Part shown: positions 25,188-33,517 of the stretch, one piece after another
How the letters are laid out: every line of letters begins with the position of its first letter
Numbering within the stretch: position 1 is the stretch's first letter
Source: VGBO01 sp964453335
Lineage (GTDB): Bacteria > Actinomycetota > Acidimicrobiia > Acidimicrobiales > CAIXPF01
Assembly: GCA_964453335.1 (NCBI GenBank)
Contig: CAYVOK010000007.1
Span: 1 to 64,000 of the forward strand
Reading direction: 5' to 3'
Length of the DNA: 64,000 nucleotides
Notes under the pieces: generated by a model
What the model was told of the DNA's origin: nothing
Databases searched by the model: none
What the model saw: only the letters and a program-made list of their open reading frames with translations
Made by a program: the position numbers and the translations under genes

Positions 25188-26078
25188 GTGCGCATCGGCA
25201 TCTCGCTCACCACGGCCTACCCGGCGGGCGTCCCACCCCGGACGCTCGCCGCAGGCCTCGTCGACCGGGTGCGGGCGGCCCGGCGCGCCGGACTCGACAG
25301 CCTCTTCGTCGGCGACCACCACGGAACGGGACCGGCGAACTACTTCCAGAACGTGCCGACGATGGGACGGCTCCTCGCCGAGTGGGGGGATGCACCGTTC
25401 GGCATCCTGTGCCTGCTGCCCCTGTGGCACCCGGTCCTGCTCGCCGAACAGGTCGGCACGCTTGCCGCGTTCGGCTCGGGCCGGTTCGTGCTGCAGGTGT
25501 CGCTCGGGCACGGTGCGCGCCAGTTCGCCGCGCTCGGTGGCGACCTGCGCCGTCGGGTCGGACCCTTCGAGACGAATCTGTCGGTCCTCCGACGCCTGCT
25601 CGCCGGCGAGGAGGTCGACGGGACCCGGATCGCACCCGTCCCCGAGGAGCCGGTCGAGTACTGGCTCGGCGGCACCGCCGACGCCGCGCTCGACCGGGCC
25701 GCCCGGCTCTGCGACGGGTTCCTCGCCACACCCGACCTCGACGTCGCCGCCGCGGCGGACCGCGCCGCGTACTACCGGGCCGCGTGCGCGGCCGCGGGCA
25801 GCACCCCCGGTCCCGTCGCAATCCGCCGCGACGTCTACGTGGGTGCCGACGCCGCCGAAGCACGACGCACCGCGGCCGCCGTGCTCGCCGGCGGGTACCG
25901 CGGGTTCCCGCCCGACGTGCTCGTCGTCGGCGCCCCCGACGAGGTCGCCGCACGGTTCGACGAGCTCGGACGCGCCGGGTACACCGACGTGATCGTGCGC
26001 CACGTCGCGGTCGACCAGCGCGCCGTCGTCGCCTCCACCGAACGTCTCGCCGAGGTGCGCTCCCTGCTCACCAGCTGA
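25188..26078 (+). CDS. LLM class (luciferase-like) oxidoreductase
   Basis: A 296-residue TIM-barrel flavin/F420 oxidoreductase. Supporting segments are the start VRIGISLTTAYP, SLFVGDHHGTGP with its His pair, HPVLLAEQVGTLAAFGSGRFVLQVSLGHG and PVEYWLGGTADAALDRAARL. Luciferase-like monooxygenases of this class use F420 or FMN; the cofactor cannot be fixed from sequence, though a CofE-like gene in the window makes F420 plausible. GTG 25188 is the likely start, 11 bases after the SDR stop. Confidence 0.85.
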   Translation: MRIGISLTTAYPAGVPPRTLAAGLVDRVRAARRAGLDSLFVGDHHGTGPANYFQNVPTMGRLLAEWGDAPFGILCLLPLWHPVLLAEQVGTLAAFGSGRFVLQVSLGHGARQFAALGGDLRRRVGPFETNLSVLRRLLAGEEVDGTRIAPVPEEPVEYWLGGTADAALDRAARLCDGFLATPDLDVAAAADRAAYYRAACAAAGSTPGPVAIRRDVYVGADAAEARRTAAAVLAGGYRGFPPDVLVVGAPDEVAARFDELGRAGYTDVIVRHVAVDQRAVVASTERLAEVRSLLTS

Positions 26079-26124
26079 TCCGTGAGCGGCGACACGTCCG
26101 GGGCCGGGCGGTAGCGTCCCGGAC

Positions 26125-27027
26125 ATGAAGATCGGACTGTTCCTCGGAGATCTCCTCGCCGGCTCGCCCGACGACTTCGTCGCCGGCATCGCCGCCGCCC
26201 ACGCGGACGGGTTCGCGTCGGCATGGGTGCCGCAGGTGTTCGGTTGGGACACCCTCACCCTGCTCGGTGTCGCCGGACGCGAGGTCCCCGACATCGAACT
26301 GGGCACCGCCGTCGTGCCCACCTATCCCCGGCATCCGATGGCGCTCGCCGGTCAGGCGCTGACCGTGCAGGCCCTCACCGGCGGCCGCCTCGCGCTCGGC
26401 ATCGGCCTGTCCCACAAGGTCGTCATCGAGGGGATGCTCGGCTACTCCTTCGACCGTCCTGCCGTCCACATGCGCGAGTACCTCGCCGCCCTGCAGCCGT
26501 TGCTGCGCGGTGAGGCGGCCGACGCCCGGGGCGAGACCGTCACCGCGGTCGGCCAGCTGTCGGTGCGTGGCGTCGCCGCCCCGCCGGTCCTGCTCGCTGC
26601 GCTCGCCCCGGCGATGCTGCGACTCGCGGGAGCGGTCGCGGACGGCACGATCACGTGGATGGTCGGCCCGCGGACGCTCGGCGAGCACATCACCCCGCGG
26701 ATCACCACCGCGGCGCGCGAGGCGGACCGGGGTGCGACACGCATCGTCGCCGGCCTGCCCGTGTGCGTGACCGACGACGTCGAGGGCGTGCGGGCCCGGG
26801 CGAACCGGACGTTCGCCATGTACGGGACCCTGCCCTCCTACCGGGCGATGCTCGACCGTGAAGGTGCCGAGAGCCCGGGCGACGTGGCGATCATCGGCGA
26901 CGAGGCGACGGTACGACTCGCACTCGAGGACCTCGTGGCCGCGGGCGCGACCGACGTCGTCGCCTCGCTGTTCGGCCCGCCGGAGGACAAGGAGCGCACC
27001 CGCACCCTGCTCCGCTCCCTGCTCTGA
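26125..27027 (+). CDS. LLM class oxidoreductase, probably F420-dependent
   Basis: A 300-residue luciferase-fold protein: MKIGLFLGDLL, GFASAWVPQVFGWDTLTLL, VPTYPRHPMALAGQALTVQALTGGRLALGIGLSHK, and the insertion KVVIEGMLGYSFDRPAVHMREYL. This pattern fits an actinobacterial subfamily annotated as F420-dependent. TAGCGT lies 7 bases before the ATG, so it has its own promoter although it follows the previous LLM gene by 46 bases. It converges on the P450 gene. Confidence 0.87.
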   Translation: MKIGLFLGDLLAGSPDDFVAGIAAAHADGFASAWVPQVFGWDTLTLLGVAGREVPDIELGTAVVPTYPRHPMALAGQALTVQALTGGRLALGIGLSHKVVIEGMLGYSFDRPAVHMREYLAALQPLLRGEAADARGETVTAVGQLSVRGVAAPPVLLAALAPAMLRLAGAVADGTITWMVGPRTLGEHITPRITTAAREADRGATRIVAGLPVCVTDDVEGVRARANRTFAMYGTLPSYRAMLDREGAESPGDVAIIGDEATVRLALEDLVAAGATDVVASLFGPPEDKERTRTLLRSLL

Positions 27028-27034
27028 GCGGGGA

Positions 27035-28351
27035 TCAGGCGCCGGCGAGCGCCACCTTCTGGTGGTGGATCCCACCGACGTGGAGGTCGACCAGCCAGGT
27101 CGGCGAACCCGTCGTGTGGAGCTCCGTCAACCACGGACGGGTCGACAACTCCTGGAACATCGCCCGCAGCTCCCACCGCGCCAGGTTCGCACCGAGACAG
27201 AAGTGCGGTCCGTGGCCGAACGCCAGGTGGTAGTTCGGGTCGCGGGTGATGTCGAACCGGTACGGCTCGTCGAACATCGCGTCGTCCCGGTTCGCGGACG
27301 GGTACCAGATGCCGACGGTGTCGCCCCGGCGGATCGTCTGCCCGTGCAACTCGACGTCCTCGGTTGCCGTGCGGGCGAACTGGATCACCGGTGACGTCCA
27401 GCGGAGGATCTCCTCGACAGCGGTCTCGACGTGGCGACCGGGTTCGCTGACGAGCAACGCCATCTGGTCGGGGTGCTCCATGAGGGCGAGCAGCCCGCGC
27501 GACGTCGCGTTGCGCGTGGTCTCGTTGCCCGCTGCGATGAGCAGCGACAGGTAGCCATAGAGCTGCTGTTCCGTGAGCTCGTGACCGTCGACGGTGGCCC
27601 GCACCAGCTTGGTGGCGAGATCGTCGCCGTCGCTGTGCCGCTTCGACTCGATGAGGTCCATGAGGTACTCGTGGAACTCGGTGCGCAGCCGCCGACGCAT
27701 CGTCGGCTTGTCCTCGCCCGGCAACGACCACGTCATCGCGTCGGAGTCGAACATCGAGTCCGTCCACCGCCAGATGTCGGCGTAGTCGTCGACGGGGACG
27801 CCCATCATCTCGCAGATCGTGGCGAGCGGGAGCTTGACGGCGAGGTCGTCGACGAGGTCGGTGCCCTCGCCGGACCGGAGCCGCGCCTCGAACTCGTCGA
27901 CGAACCGGCGGGCGTGGTCGGCGAGCGAGGCCGCCATCTTCCGACAGCGCGCCGGCGTGAACTCGCGGTTCGTGATCGAGCGGAACGCCTGGTGCTGGGG
28001 GTCGTCCATGAACACCATGTCGAATGGCTCGTCGGGGTCCCAGCCGTACGCGGCGTCGCGCTTGCGCTTCACCTCGAACATGCGCTCGTCGTGCCCACGC
28101 GACGCGAGCCGCAGACGCTTGCCACCGTTGATGAACCGGTCGGCGTCACGACCGATGGCGTGCACGTCGTCGTAGCGCGTGATCGCCCAGAACGGTTCGA
28201 TGTCGTCGCGTTCGTACCAGAACACGGGCGCCTCACGCCGCAGCAGATCCCACTCCGCCCACGGGTACCCCTCGCGCTGGTACTTCGCGATCGAGTGGAT
28301 GTCGATCGACCCCAGATCTTCCCGGCCGAGCACGTTCCGCTCCCCCGTCAT
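27035..28351 (-). CDS. Cytochrome P450
   Basis: A 438-residue soluble bacterial P450. The oxygen-activating I-helix motif is AAGNETTRNA, the ExxR motif is EEILR, and the heme-binding loop is FGHGPHFCLGANLAR with the axial Cys. MDDPQHQAFRSITNREFTP matches CYP families acting on steroids or alkyl chains in actinobacteria. A GAGGGGG site lies 10 bases before the ATG and TAATGT (28397-28402, minus strand) is a possible -10, so this gene has a short leader. Substrate and redox partners are not identifiable here. Confidence 0.94.
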   Translation of the reverse strand: MTGERNVLGREDLGSIDIHSIAKYQREGYPWAEWDLLRREAPVFWYERDDIEPFWAITRYDDVHAIGRDADRFINGGKRLRLASRGHDERMFEVKRKRDAAYGWDPDEPFDMVFMDDPQHQAFRSITNREFTPARCRKMAASLADHARRFVDEFEARLRSGEGTDLVDDLAVKLPLATICEMMGVPVDDYADIWRWTDSMFDSDAMTWSLPGEDKPTMRRRLRTEFHEYLMDLIESKRHSDGDDLATKLVRATVDGHELTEQQLYGYLSLLIAAGNETTRNATSRGLLALMEHPDQMALLVSEPGRHVETAVEEILRWTSPVIQFARTATEDVELHGQTIRRGDTVGIWYPSANRDDAMFDEPYRFDITRDPNYHLAFGHGPHFCLGANLARWELRAMFQELSTRPWLTELHTTGSPTWLVDLHVGGIHHQKVALAGA

Positions 28352-28465
28352 CGGTCGTTCCCCCTCGCGTCGTCCGCCCCCGCGGATGACGTTCTGACAT
28401 TACCTCCCCACCTACGCTGCGCTACCACCGCCGGGAACCGCCCGACGGTGGAGCGGGGGGCGACG

Positions 28466-29335
28466 ATGGGCGTTCGGGGGCGGGCGCTCGCTGCCATGCT
28501 CGCCGCGGTCGTGCTGTGGCCGGCCGGCTCGGCACTCGCGAAGACCGTCGACCTGCCCGGCACCGTGCTGAGCATGCACCGGATCGCATGGGCCGCTGCG
28601 CTGTACGTCGTGGTGTCCGGCTTCCGTGGCCGATGGCCGAAGGCGGCGACGTTGCGCACCGGCGCGCTCGTCGGCGTCAGCTACGCGCTCACGAACGTCC
28701 TGTTCTTCGTCGGCGTGAAGTCGACGACCGTCGCGAACGCGACGATCATCCAGTCGCTCCAACCCCTGCCGATCCTGCTGCTGTCGAACCGGATGTTCGG
28801 GGAACGGGTCGGCCGGCGCGAGGTGCTGCTGTCGATCGGTGCGGTCGGCGGCGTCGCGCTCGTCGTGTTCGGCTCGACGTCGACGGTGCAGTGGAGCGCC
28901 CGCGGGGATCTCCTCTGCGTCGGGTCGCTGGCCGCATGGGTCGCCTACGCGGTCACCACGAAGAAGGCCCGGGCCGACATGGAGGCGATCGAACTGCAGG
29001 CGAACATGCTGCCGACCGCGGCCGCCGTGCTCGTGCCCATCGCGCTCGCGACCGAACGGGCACTCGGCCCGGGGGGACCGACGGAATGGCTCGGAATCCT
29101 GGCGATCATCGCGACGGCAGGCACCGGGCACCTGCTCATGGGTTGGGCGGCACCGCACCTGCCGATCACCCAGACGTCGCTGATCGGACTCGGTCAGCCG
29201 CTCGTCGCCGTGGTGCTCGCTGCGATCTTCCTCGACGAGGCGATCGTCGGTTGGCAGCTCGTCGGCATGGCCGTCGTGATCGCGATGACGGCCGGGGCGC
29301 TCACCGCTCGGCAAGCCACTCCCGGACCTCGCTGA
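28466..29335 (+). CDS. EamA/DMT family transporter
   Basis: A 289-residue membrane protein with about ten hydrophobic segments in two EamA repeats. SYALTNVLFFVGVKSTTVANATIIQSLQPLPILLLS closes the first half, and APHLPITQTSLIGLGQPLVAVVLAAIFLDE is the equivalent part of the second. Family members export metabolites. ATG 28466 is chosen by homology; a GGGGGG run 5 bases upstream may act as ribosome site. It is one of four EamA genes in the window. The end overlaps the convergent esterase by 35 bases. Confidence 0.87.
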   Translation: MGVRGRALAAMLAAVVLWPAGSALAKTVDLPGTVLSMHRIAWAAALYVVVSGFRGRWPKAATLRTGALVGVSYALTNVLFFVGVKSTTVANATIIQSLQPLPILLLSNRMFGERVGRREVLLSIGAVGGVALVVFGSTSTVQWSARGDLLCVGSLAAWVAYAVTTKKARADMEAIELQANMLPTAAAVLVPIALATERALGPGGPTEWLGILAIIATAGTGHLLMGWAAPHLPITQTSLIGLGQPLVAVVLAAIFLDEAIVGWQLVGMAVVIAMTAGALTARQATPGPR

Positions 29336-29984
29336 GCTCCTCCGCCGACACCTCGTGGGCGAAGGGGTAGGTGCGTTCGGTGAGGAGCGCACCGGCACGG
29401 CCGAACCGCGACGCCGCGGCGCGCCGCTGCGCGGGTTCGAAGATCGGGTCGGCGTCGCCGTGGGCGAGGAAGAGGTGCACCCCACGGGCCCGCCCGTCGT
29501 CCCAGTCGACGCGATGGTCGGGGTGGAGCGGGCCGCTCAGGGCGACGACGGCGGCGGGCGGCGGGCGGTCCGACCGGCCGAAGGCGAGCGCCAGCGCAAG
29601 CCCGGCACCCTGGGAGAACCCGAACAGCACCGCTGCCGATGGATCGAACCCTCCCTCGGCACAGACGGCGTCGAACGTCCGGCCGAGCGCGGCGAGCGCG
29701 GCGGCGAAGCTCGCCTCGTCGAGGGTCCGGGTGGCGAAGTCGACCCGGTAGAACGACGACCCCGAACCCCCCTGGTGCGGGCCGCGGGGCGCGACGTGCG
29801 CGAATCGACCGGCCGGGTCGACGAGCTCGGCGAGCTGCAGCACCGCCCACGGATCGCGGGCGTACCCGTGGACGGCGAAGAGCAGACGCGCCCCGTCGGC
29901 CCTGCCGCCCGCCCGGACGACGGGGAACCGTTCGCCGTCATCCGGGTCCGGCAACCGCGTCCCACCCCATGAGACCGATGTCAC
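29301..29984 (-). CDS. Carboxylesterase/phospholipase-type alpha/beta hydrolase
   Basis: A 227-residue single-domain hydrolase of the YpfH/phospholipase-carboxylesterase type. It shows AVHGYARDP, the nucleophile elbow LFGFSQGAGLALALA, the acid loop AHGDADPIFEP and a late His in YPFAHEVSAEEL. GTG 29984 gives the natural N-terminus, 21 bases from the divergent CoA transferase start. Substrate is probably a small ester, but this is inference. Confidence 0.85.
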   Translation of the reverse strand: MTSVSWGGTRLPDPDDGERFPVVRAGGRADGARLLFAVHGYARDPWAVLQLAELVDPAGRFAHVAPRGPHQGGSGSSFYRVDFATRTLDEASFAAALAALGRTFDAVCAEGGFDPSAAVLFGFSQGAGLALALAFGRSDRPPPAAVVALSGPLHPDHRVDWDDGRARGVHLFLAHGDADPIFEPAQRRAAASRFGRAGALLTERTYPFAHEVSAEELSEVREWLAER

Positions 29985-30005
29985 ACTCGCACTAGCCTGT
30001 CCGTC

Positions 30006-32456
30006 ATGCTCACTCCCTACCGCGTCATCGACCTCTCCGACGAACGCGGCCAGCTCTGTGGCCAGATCCTCGCCGGCCTCGGCGCCGACGTGGTGCTCGT
30101 CGAACCCCCCGGCGGTTCCCGCTCGCGGCGGCTCGCCCCCTTCGCGGGCGACGTCGTCGACCCCGAAGGATCCCTGCCGTTCTGGGGGATGAACCGGGGC
30201 AAGCGTTCCGTGGTCCTCGACATCACCACCGACGAGGGGCGGGCCGATCTGCTCCGCCTCGTCGCCGGCGCGGACGTCCTCGTCGAGTCCGCCGACCCCG
30301 GTGCACTCGAGGCGATCGGCCTCGGCCGCGAGGTGTTCGCCGCAGCGAACCCGGCCCTCGTCCACCTGAGCATCACGGCGTTCGGTTCCGACGGACCGAA
30401 GGCGAACCTCCCGGTCACCGACCTCACCGTCCACGCGTCCGCCGGGCAGCTGTCCCTCACCGGCGACCGGGACCGCCCGCCGGTGCGCATCCCGGTCCCG
30501 CAGTCGTACCACCACGCGGCGGTCGAGGGTGCCGCCGCCGCGCTGATCGCCCTCCACGAGCGCCAGAACCACTCCGGGCTCGGCCAGCACGTCGACATGT
30601 CGGCACAGCAGTCGATGCTGCACGCTGCCCAGTCGATGATCCTCGCCCACCCGCTGAACTCCACCCACCTGTCGCGCGTGTCGGGCGGCGTGAACGTCGG
30701 CCCGATCACGCTGCAGCTCGCCTGGCCGTGCAAGGACGGCAACGTCTCGGTCACGTTCCTCTTCGGTGCGGCGATCGCCCCGTACACGAAGCGGCTCCTG
30801 AGCTGGGTCTGCGAGGAGGGCCACTGCGACGAGGCGACCCGCGACAAGGACTGGGTCAACTACACGACCCTGCTCCTCGGCGGCACCGAACCGGTGTCGG
30901 AGTACCAGCGGGTGCTCGGATGCCTCGGTTCGTTCTTCGCGACGAAGACGAAGGCGGAACTGCTCGAGGCGGCGTTCACCCGTCAACTGCTCGTCGTCCC
31001 CGTCCTCACCACCCAGGAGGTGCTCGACAGCCCGCACCTCGGGGCACGCGGCCTCTGGGACGACGTCCCGATGCCCGGCCACGGCACCGTGCGGTTCCCC
31101 GGTCGCGTCGCGAAGTTCTCGGCGACCCCGCGGCCCGTCCTGCCCGGTCCGCCCCGCCTCGGCGAGCACACGGCCGAGGTGCTCGCCGAAGGTGCCCGCA
31201 CCCCGGCGGTCGAGGGACCACGACGGGGCGCCGGCGCCGTCCGACGCCCGCTCGAGGGACTGAAGGTCCTCGACTTCTGCTGGGTGATGGCCGGACCGGC
31301 CGCGAGCCGTGTCCTCGCCGATTACGGCGCGACGGTCGTGCGCATCGACTCCCCGACCCGCATGGACACCGCCCGCACGCTGCTGCCGTTCCGTGACAAC
31401 GGCGCGGCGGCCAGCGTCGAGGACTCCGGGCTCTACCAGAACATGAACGCCGGCAAGCTCGGTCTCGCGCTGGACCTCGGCGTCGACGCAGCCCGTCCCG
31501 TCGTCGAGGACCTCATCCGGTGGGCCGACGTCGTGATCGAGTCGTTCTCCCCGAAGGCGATGCGCAACTTCGGGCTGTCCTACGAGGCCGTGCGGGCGAT
31601 CAAGCCCGACATCGTCATGGCGTCGAGCTGCCTCATGGGCCAGGACGGCCCGTGGGCCGAACTCGCCGGGTTCGGCACCATGGCGGGCGCCGTGTCCGGG
31701 TTCTTCAACATCACCGGCTGGCCCGACCGGCCGCCGTCCGGACCGTTCGGCGCGTACACCGACTACACGTCACCGCGTGTCTGGGCGGCGACGATCCTCG
31801 CTGCCGTCGAACACCACCGGCGCACCGGTGAGGGGCAGTACATCGACTTCTCCCAGGCCGAGGGGTCGATGCCGTTCCTCGCCACCGCGCTGCTCGACAC
31901 GTCGGTGAACGGCCGCGTCGTCGAACGACGCGGCAACGACGACCACGAGCTCGCACCGCACGGCGTGTACCCCGCCGCCGGCGACGACCAGTGGATCGCC
32001 GTGGCCTGCCGCGACGACGCCGACTGGGCCCGCCTCGCCGCGGAGATCGGTGCCCCCGCCGACCTCGCCGGCCTCGACACCGCCGGGCGTCTCGCCCGCC
32101 GGCGCGACCTCGACGCGGTCGTCGCCGCGTGGACCGCCACGCTCCCGCCGGCAGCTGCGCAGGAACGCCTGTGGGCGATCGGCGTGCCCGCGCACCAGGT
32201 GCAGAACACCGTCGAGTGCTTCGAGGACCCCCAGCTCGTCCATCGGGAACACTTCCGCAAGGTGACCCACGCCAGCCAGGCCGACGGCATCACCTGGATC
32301 GAAGGAACGCGCTTCCGGCTCTCCCGCACCCCGGCGATCGTCGAGCAGGGCGGGCCGATCTACGGCGAGCACAACGAGACGGTCCTGCGAGACCTGCTCG
32401 GCTACGACGACGAGCAGATCGTCGACCTCGTCATCGCAGAGGCGATCGGCGGCTGA
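30006..32456 (+). CDS. Double-length CaiB/BaiF CoA transferase (two fused domains)
   Basis: An 816-residue protein made of two complete class III CoA-transferase modules. Module 1 (about 1-395) begins YRVIDLSDERGQLCGQILAGLGADV and carries NRGKRSVVLDI. Module 2 (about 415-816) begins GLKVLDFCWVMAGPAASRVLADYGATVVRID and has NMNAGKLGLALDLG and VVIESFSPKAMRNFG. Normal enzymes are interlocked homodimers of about 400 residues, so fusion could fix a heterodimer with one active site altered. In module 1 the usual active-site Asp region reads PVTDLTVHASAG. TAGCCT lies 7 bases before the ATG. Substrates unknown. Confidence 0.92.
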   Translation: MLTPYRVIDLSDERGQLCGQILAGLGADVVLVEPPGGSRSRRLAPFAGDVVDPEGSLPFWGMNRGKRSVVLDITTDEGRADLLRLVAGADVLVESADPGALEAIGLGREVFAAANPALVHLSITAFGSDGPKANLPVTDLTVHASAGQLSLTGDRDRPPVRIPVPQSYHHAAVEGAAAALIALHERQNHSGLGQHVDMSAQQSMLHAAQSMILAHPLNSTHLSRVSGGVNVGPITLQLAWPCKDGNVSVTFLFGAAIAPYTKRLLSWVCEEGHCDEATRDKDWVNYTTLLLGGTEPVSEYQRVLGCLGSFFATKTKAELLEAAFTRQLLVVPVLTTQEVLDSPHLGARGLWDDVPMPGHGTVRFPGRVAKFSATPRPVLPGPPRLGEHTAEVLAEGARTPAVEGPRRGAGAVRRPLEGLKVLDFCWVMAGPAASRVLADYGATVVRIDSPTRMDTARTLLPFRDNGAAASVEDSGLYQNMNAGKLGLALDLGVDAARPVVEDLIRWADVVIESFSPKAMRNFGLSYEAVRAIKPDIVMASSCLMGQDGPWAELAGFGTMAGAVSGFFNITGWPDRPPSGPFGAYTDYTSPRVWAATILAAVEHHRRTGEGQYIDFSQAEGSMPFLATALLDTSVNGRVVERRGNDDHELAPHGVYPAAGDDQWIAVACRDDADWARLAAEIGAPADLAGLDTAGRLARRRDLDAVVAAWTATLPPAAAQERLWAIGVPAHQVQNTVECFEDPQLVHREHFRKVTHASQADGITWIEGTRFRLSRTPAIVEQGGPIYGEHNETVLRDLLGYDDEQIVDLVIAEAIGG

Positions 32457-32475
32457 ACGGGTACCCCGCGCCCGC

Positions 32476-33456
32476 TCAGTCGGGCCGGGGTGCGGCCGCC
32501 TTGCGCAACCGGTCCAACACGGCGAGACCGAGACCGTCGGGCGGCGGCGGCACGACGAACAGTTCCGTCACCCCCAGGTCGTCGGCGTCGCGCAGACGCC
32601 GGTAGAGCGTGCGCGCGTACGCGGCGAGATCAACGGGTGGGTCGAGGAGCACGACCTCGCCCGGCAGGCCAGCGCCGGCGACGCCGGCCGGTGCCAACAC
32701 CCCGACCCGCGCCCCACGCCCGAGTGCGGCACCCACCCGGGCGGCGAGCTCGTCCACCGCGACGAGCGCGACCGCCGTCGCGGGTGCGTAGTGCGACGCC
32801 AACATCCCCGACGCACGCGACGGGCCGACCGCCACCCGTTCCACGGGCCGGCCGAGGACCTCCTCGACGAGTTCGACCGGGACGCCGCCGGGACGCAGCA
32901 GCACCGGGACGGCGCCGACGACCTCGACGATCGTCGACTCGACGCCGATGCGGCACGGCCCGCCGTCGATCACCGCGGCCACACGGTCGCCGAGCTCGTG
33001 GACGACGTCGGTGGCCGTCGTCGGGCTGACCCGACCGAACCGGTTCGCCGACGGCGCCGCGACCGGCACCCCGGCCGCACGGATCACCGCTCGTGCGACC
33101 TCGTGGTCGGGGACCCGCAACCCGACCGTGTCCCGCCCACCGGTGACCGCATCCGCGATCCCCGGACCCCGGCGGACCACCAGCGTCAGCGGGCCGGGCC
33201 AGCACGCCGCGGCGAGCCGCAGCGCGTCGTCACCCGGGCGGTCCGCCCAGCGGGTCAGCTCCTCCGGGTCGTGCAGGTGGACGATCAACGGGTGGCCGGC
33301 CGGCCGGCCCTTCGCCGCGAACACCGCTCGCACCGCACGCTCGTCGGTCGCGTCGGCGGCGAGGCCGTACACGGTCTCGGTCGGCAGCCCCACCAGTTCG
33401 CCCGCCCGCAGCAACGCTGCGGCGCGTTCGACGTCGTCGGGCGGGAGCAGCAGCAC
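32476..33456 (-). CDS. L-threonylcarbamoyladenylate synthase (Sua5/YwlC type)
   Basis: A 326-residue enzyme that makes threonylcarbamoyl-AMP for the t6A modification of tRNAs reading ANN codons. The YrdC-like domain is clear: GELVGLPTETVYGLAADA, VFAAKGRPAGHPLIVHL, WPGPLTLV, GLRVPDHEVARA, APSANRFGRVSPTTA and GVESTIVEV. The extra C-terminal Sua5 domain (SGMLASHYAPATAVALV...) distinguishes it from short TsaC. GTG 33456 is the start, with TACGAT 6 bases upstream. Essential housekeeping gene. Confidence 0.94.
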   Translation of the reverse strand: MLLLPPDDVERAAALLRAGELVGLPTETVYGLAADATDERAVRAVFAAKGRPAGHPLIVHLHDPEELTRWADRPGDDALRLAAACWPGPLTLVVRRGPGIADAVTGGRDTVGLRVPDHEVARAVIRAAGVPVAAPSANRFGRVSPTTATDVVHELGDRVAAVIDGGPCRIGVESTIVEVVGAVPVLLRPGGVPVELVEEVLGRPVERVAVGPSRASGMLASHYAPATAVALVAVDELAARVGAALGRGARVGVLAPAGVAGAGLPGEVVLLDPPVDLAAYARTLYRRLRDADDLGVTELFVVPPPPDGLGLAVLDRLRKAAAPRPD

Positions 33457-33517
33457 CGGGCGATCGTACCGACGCACCGACGACACCCGACCGCGACCGT
33501 GTGCGAGCATGCGTCCC

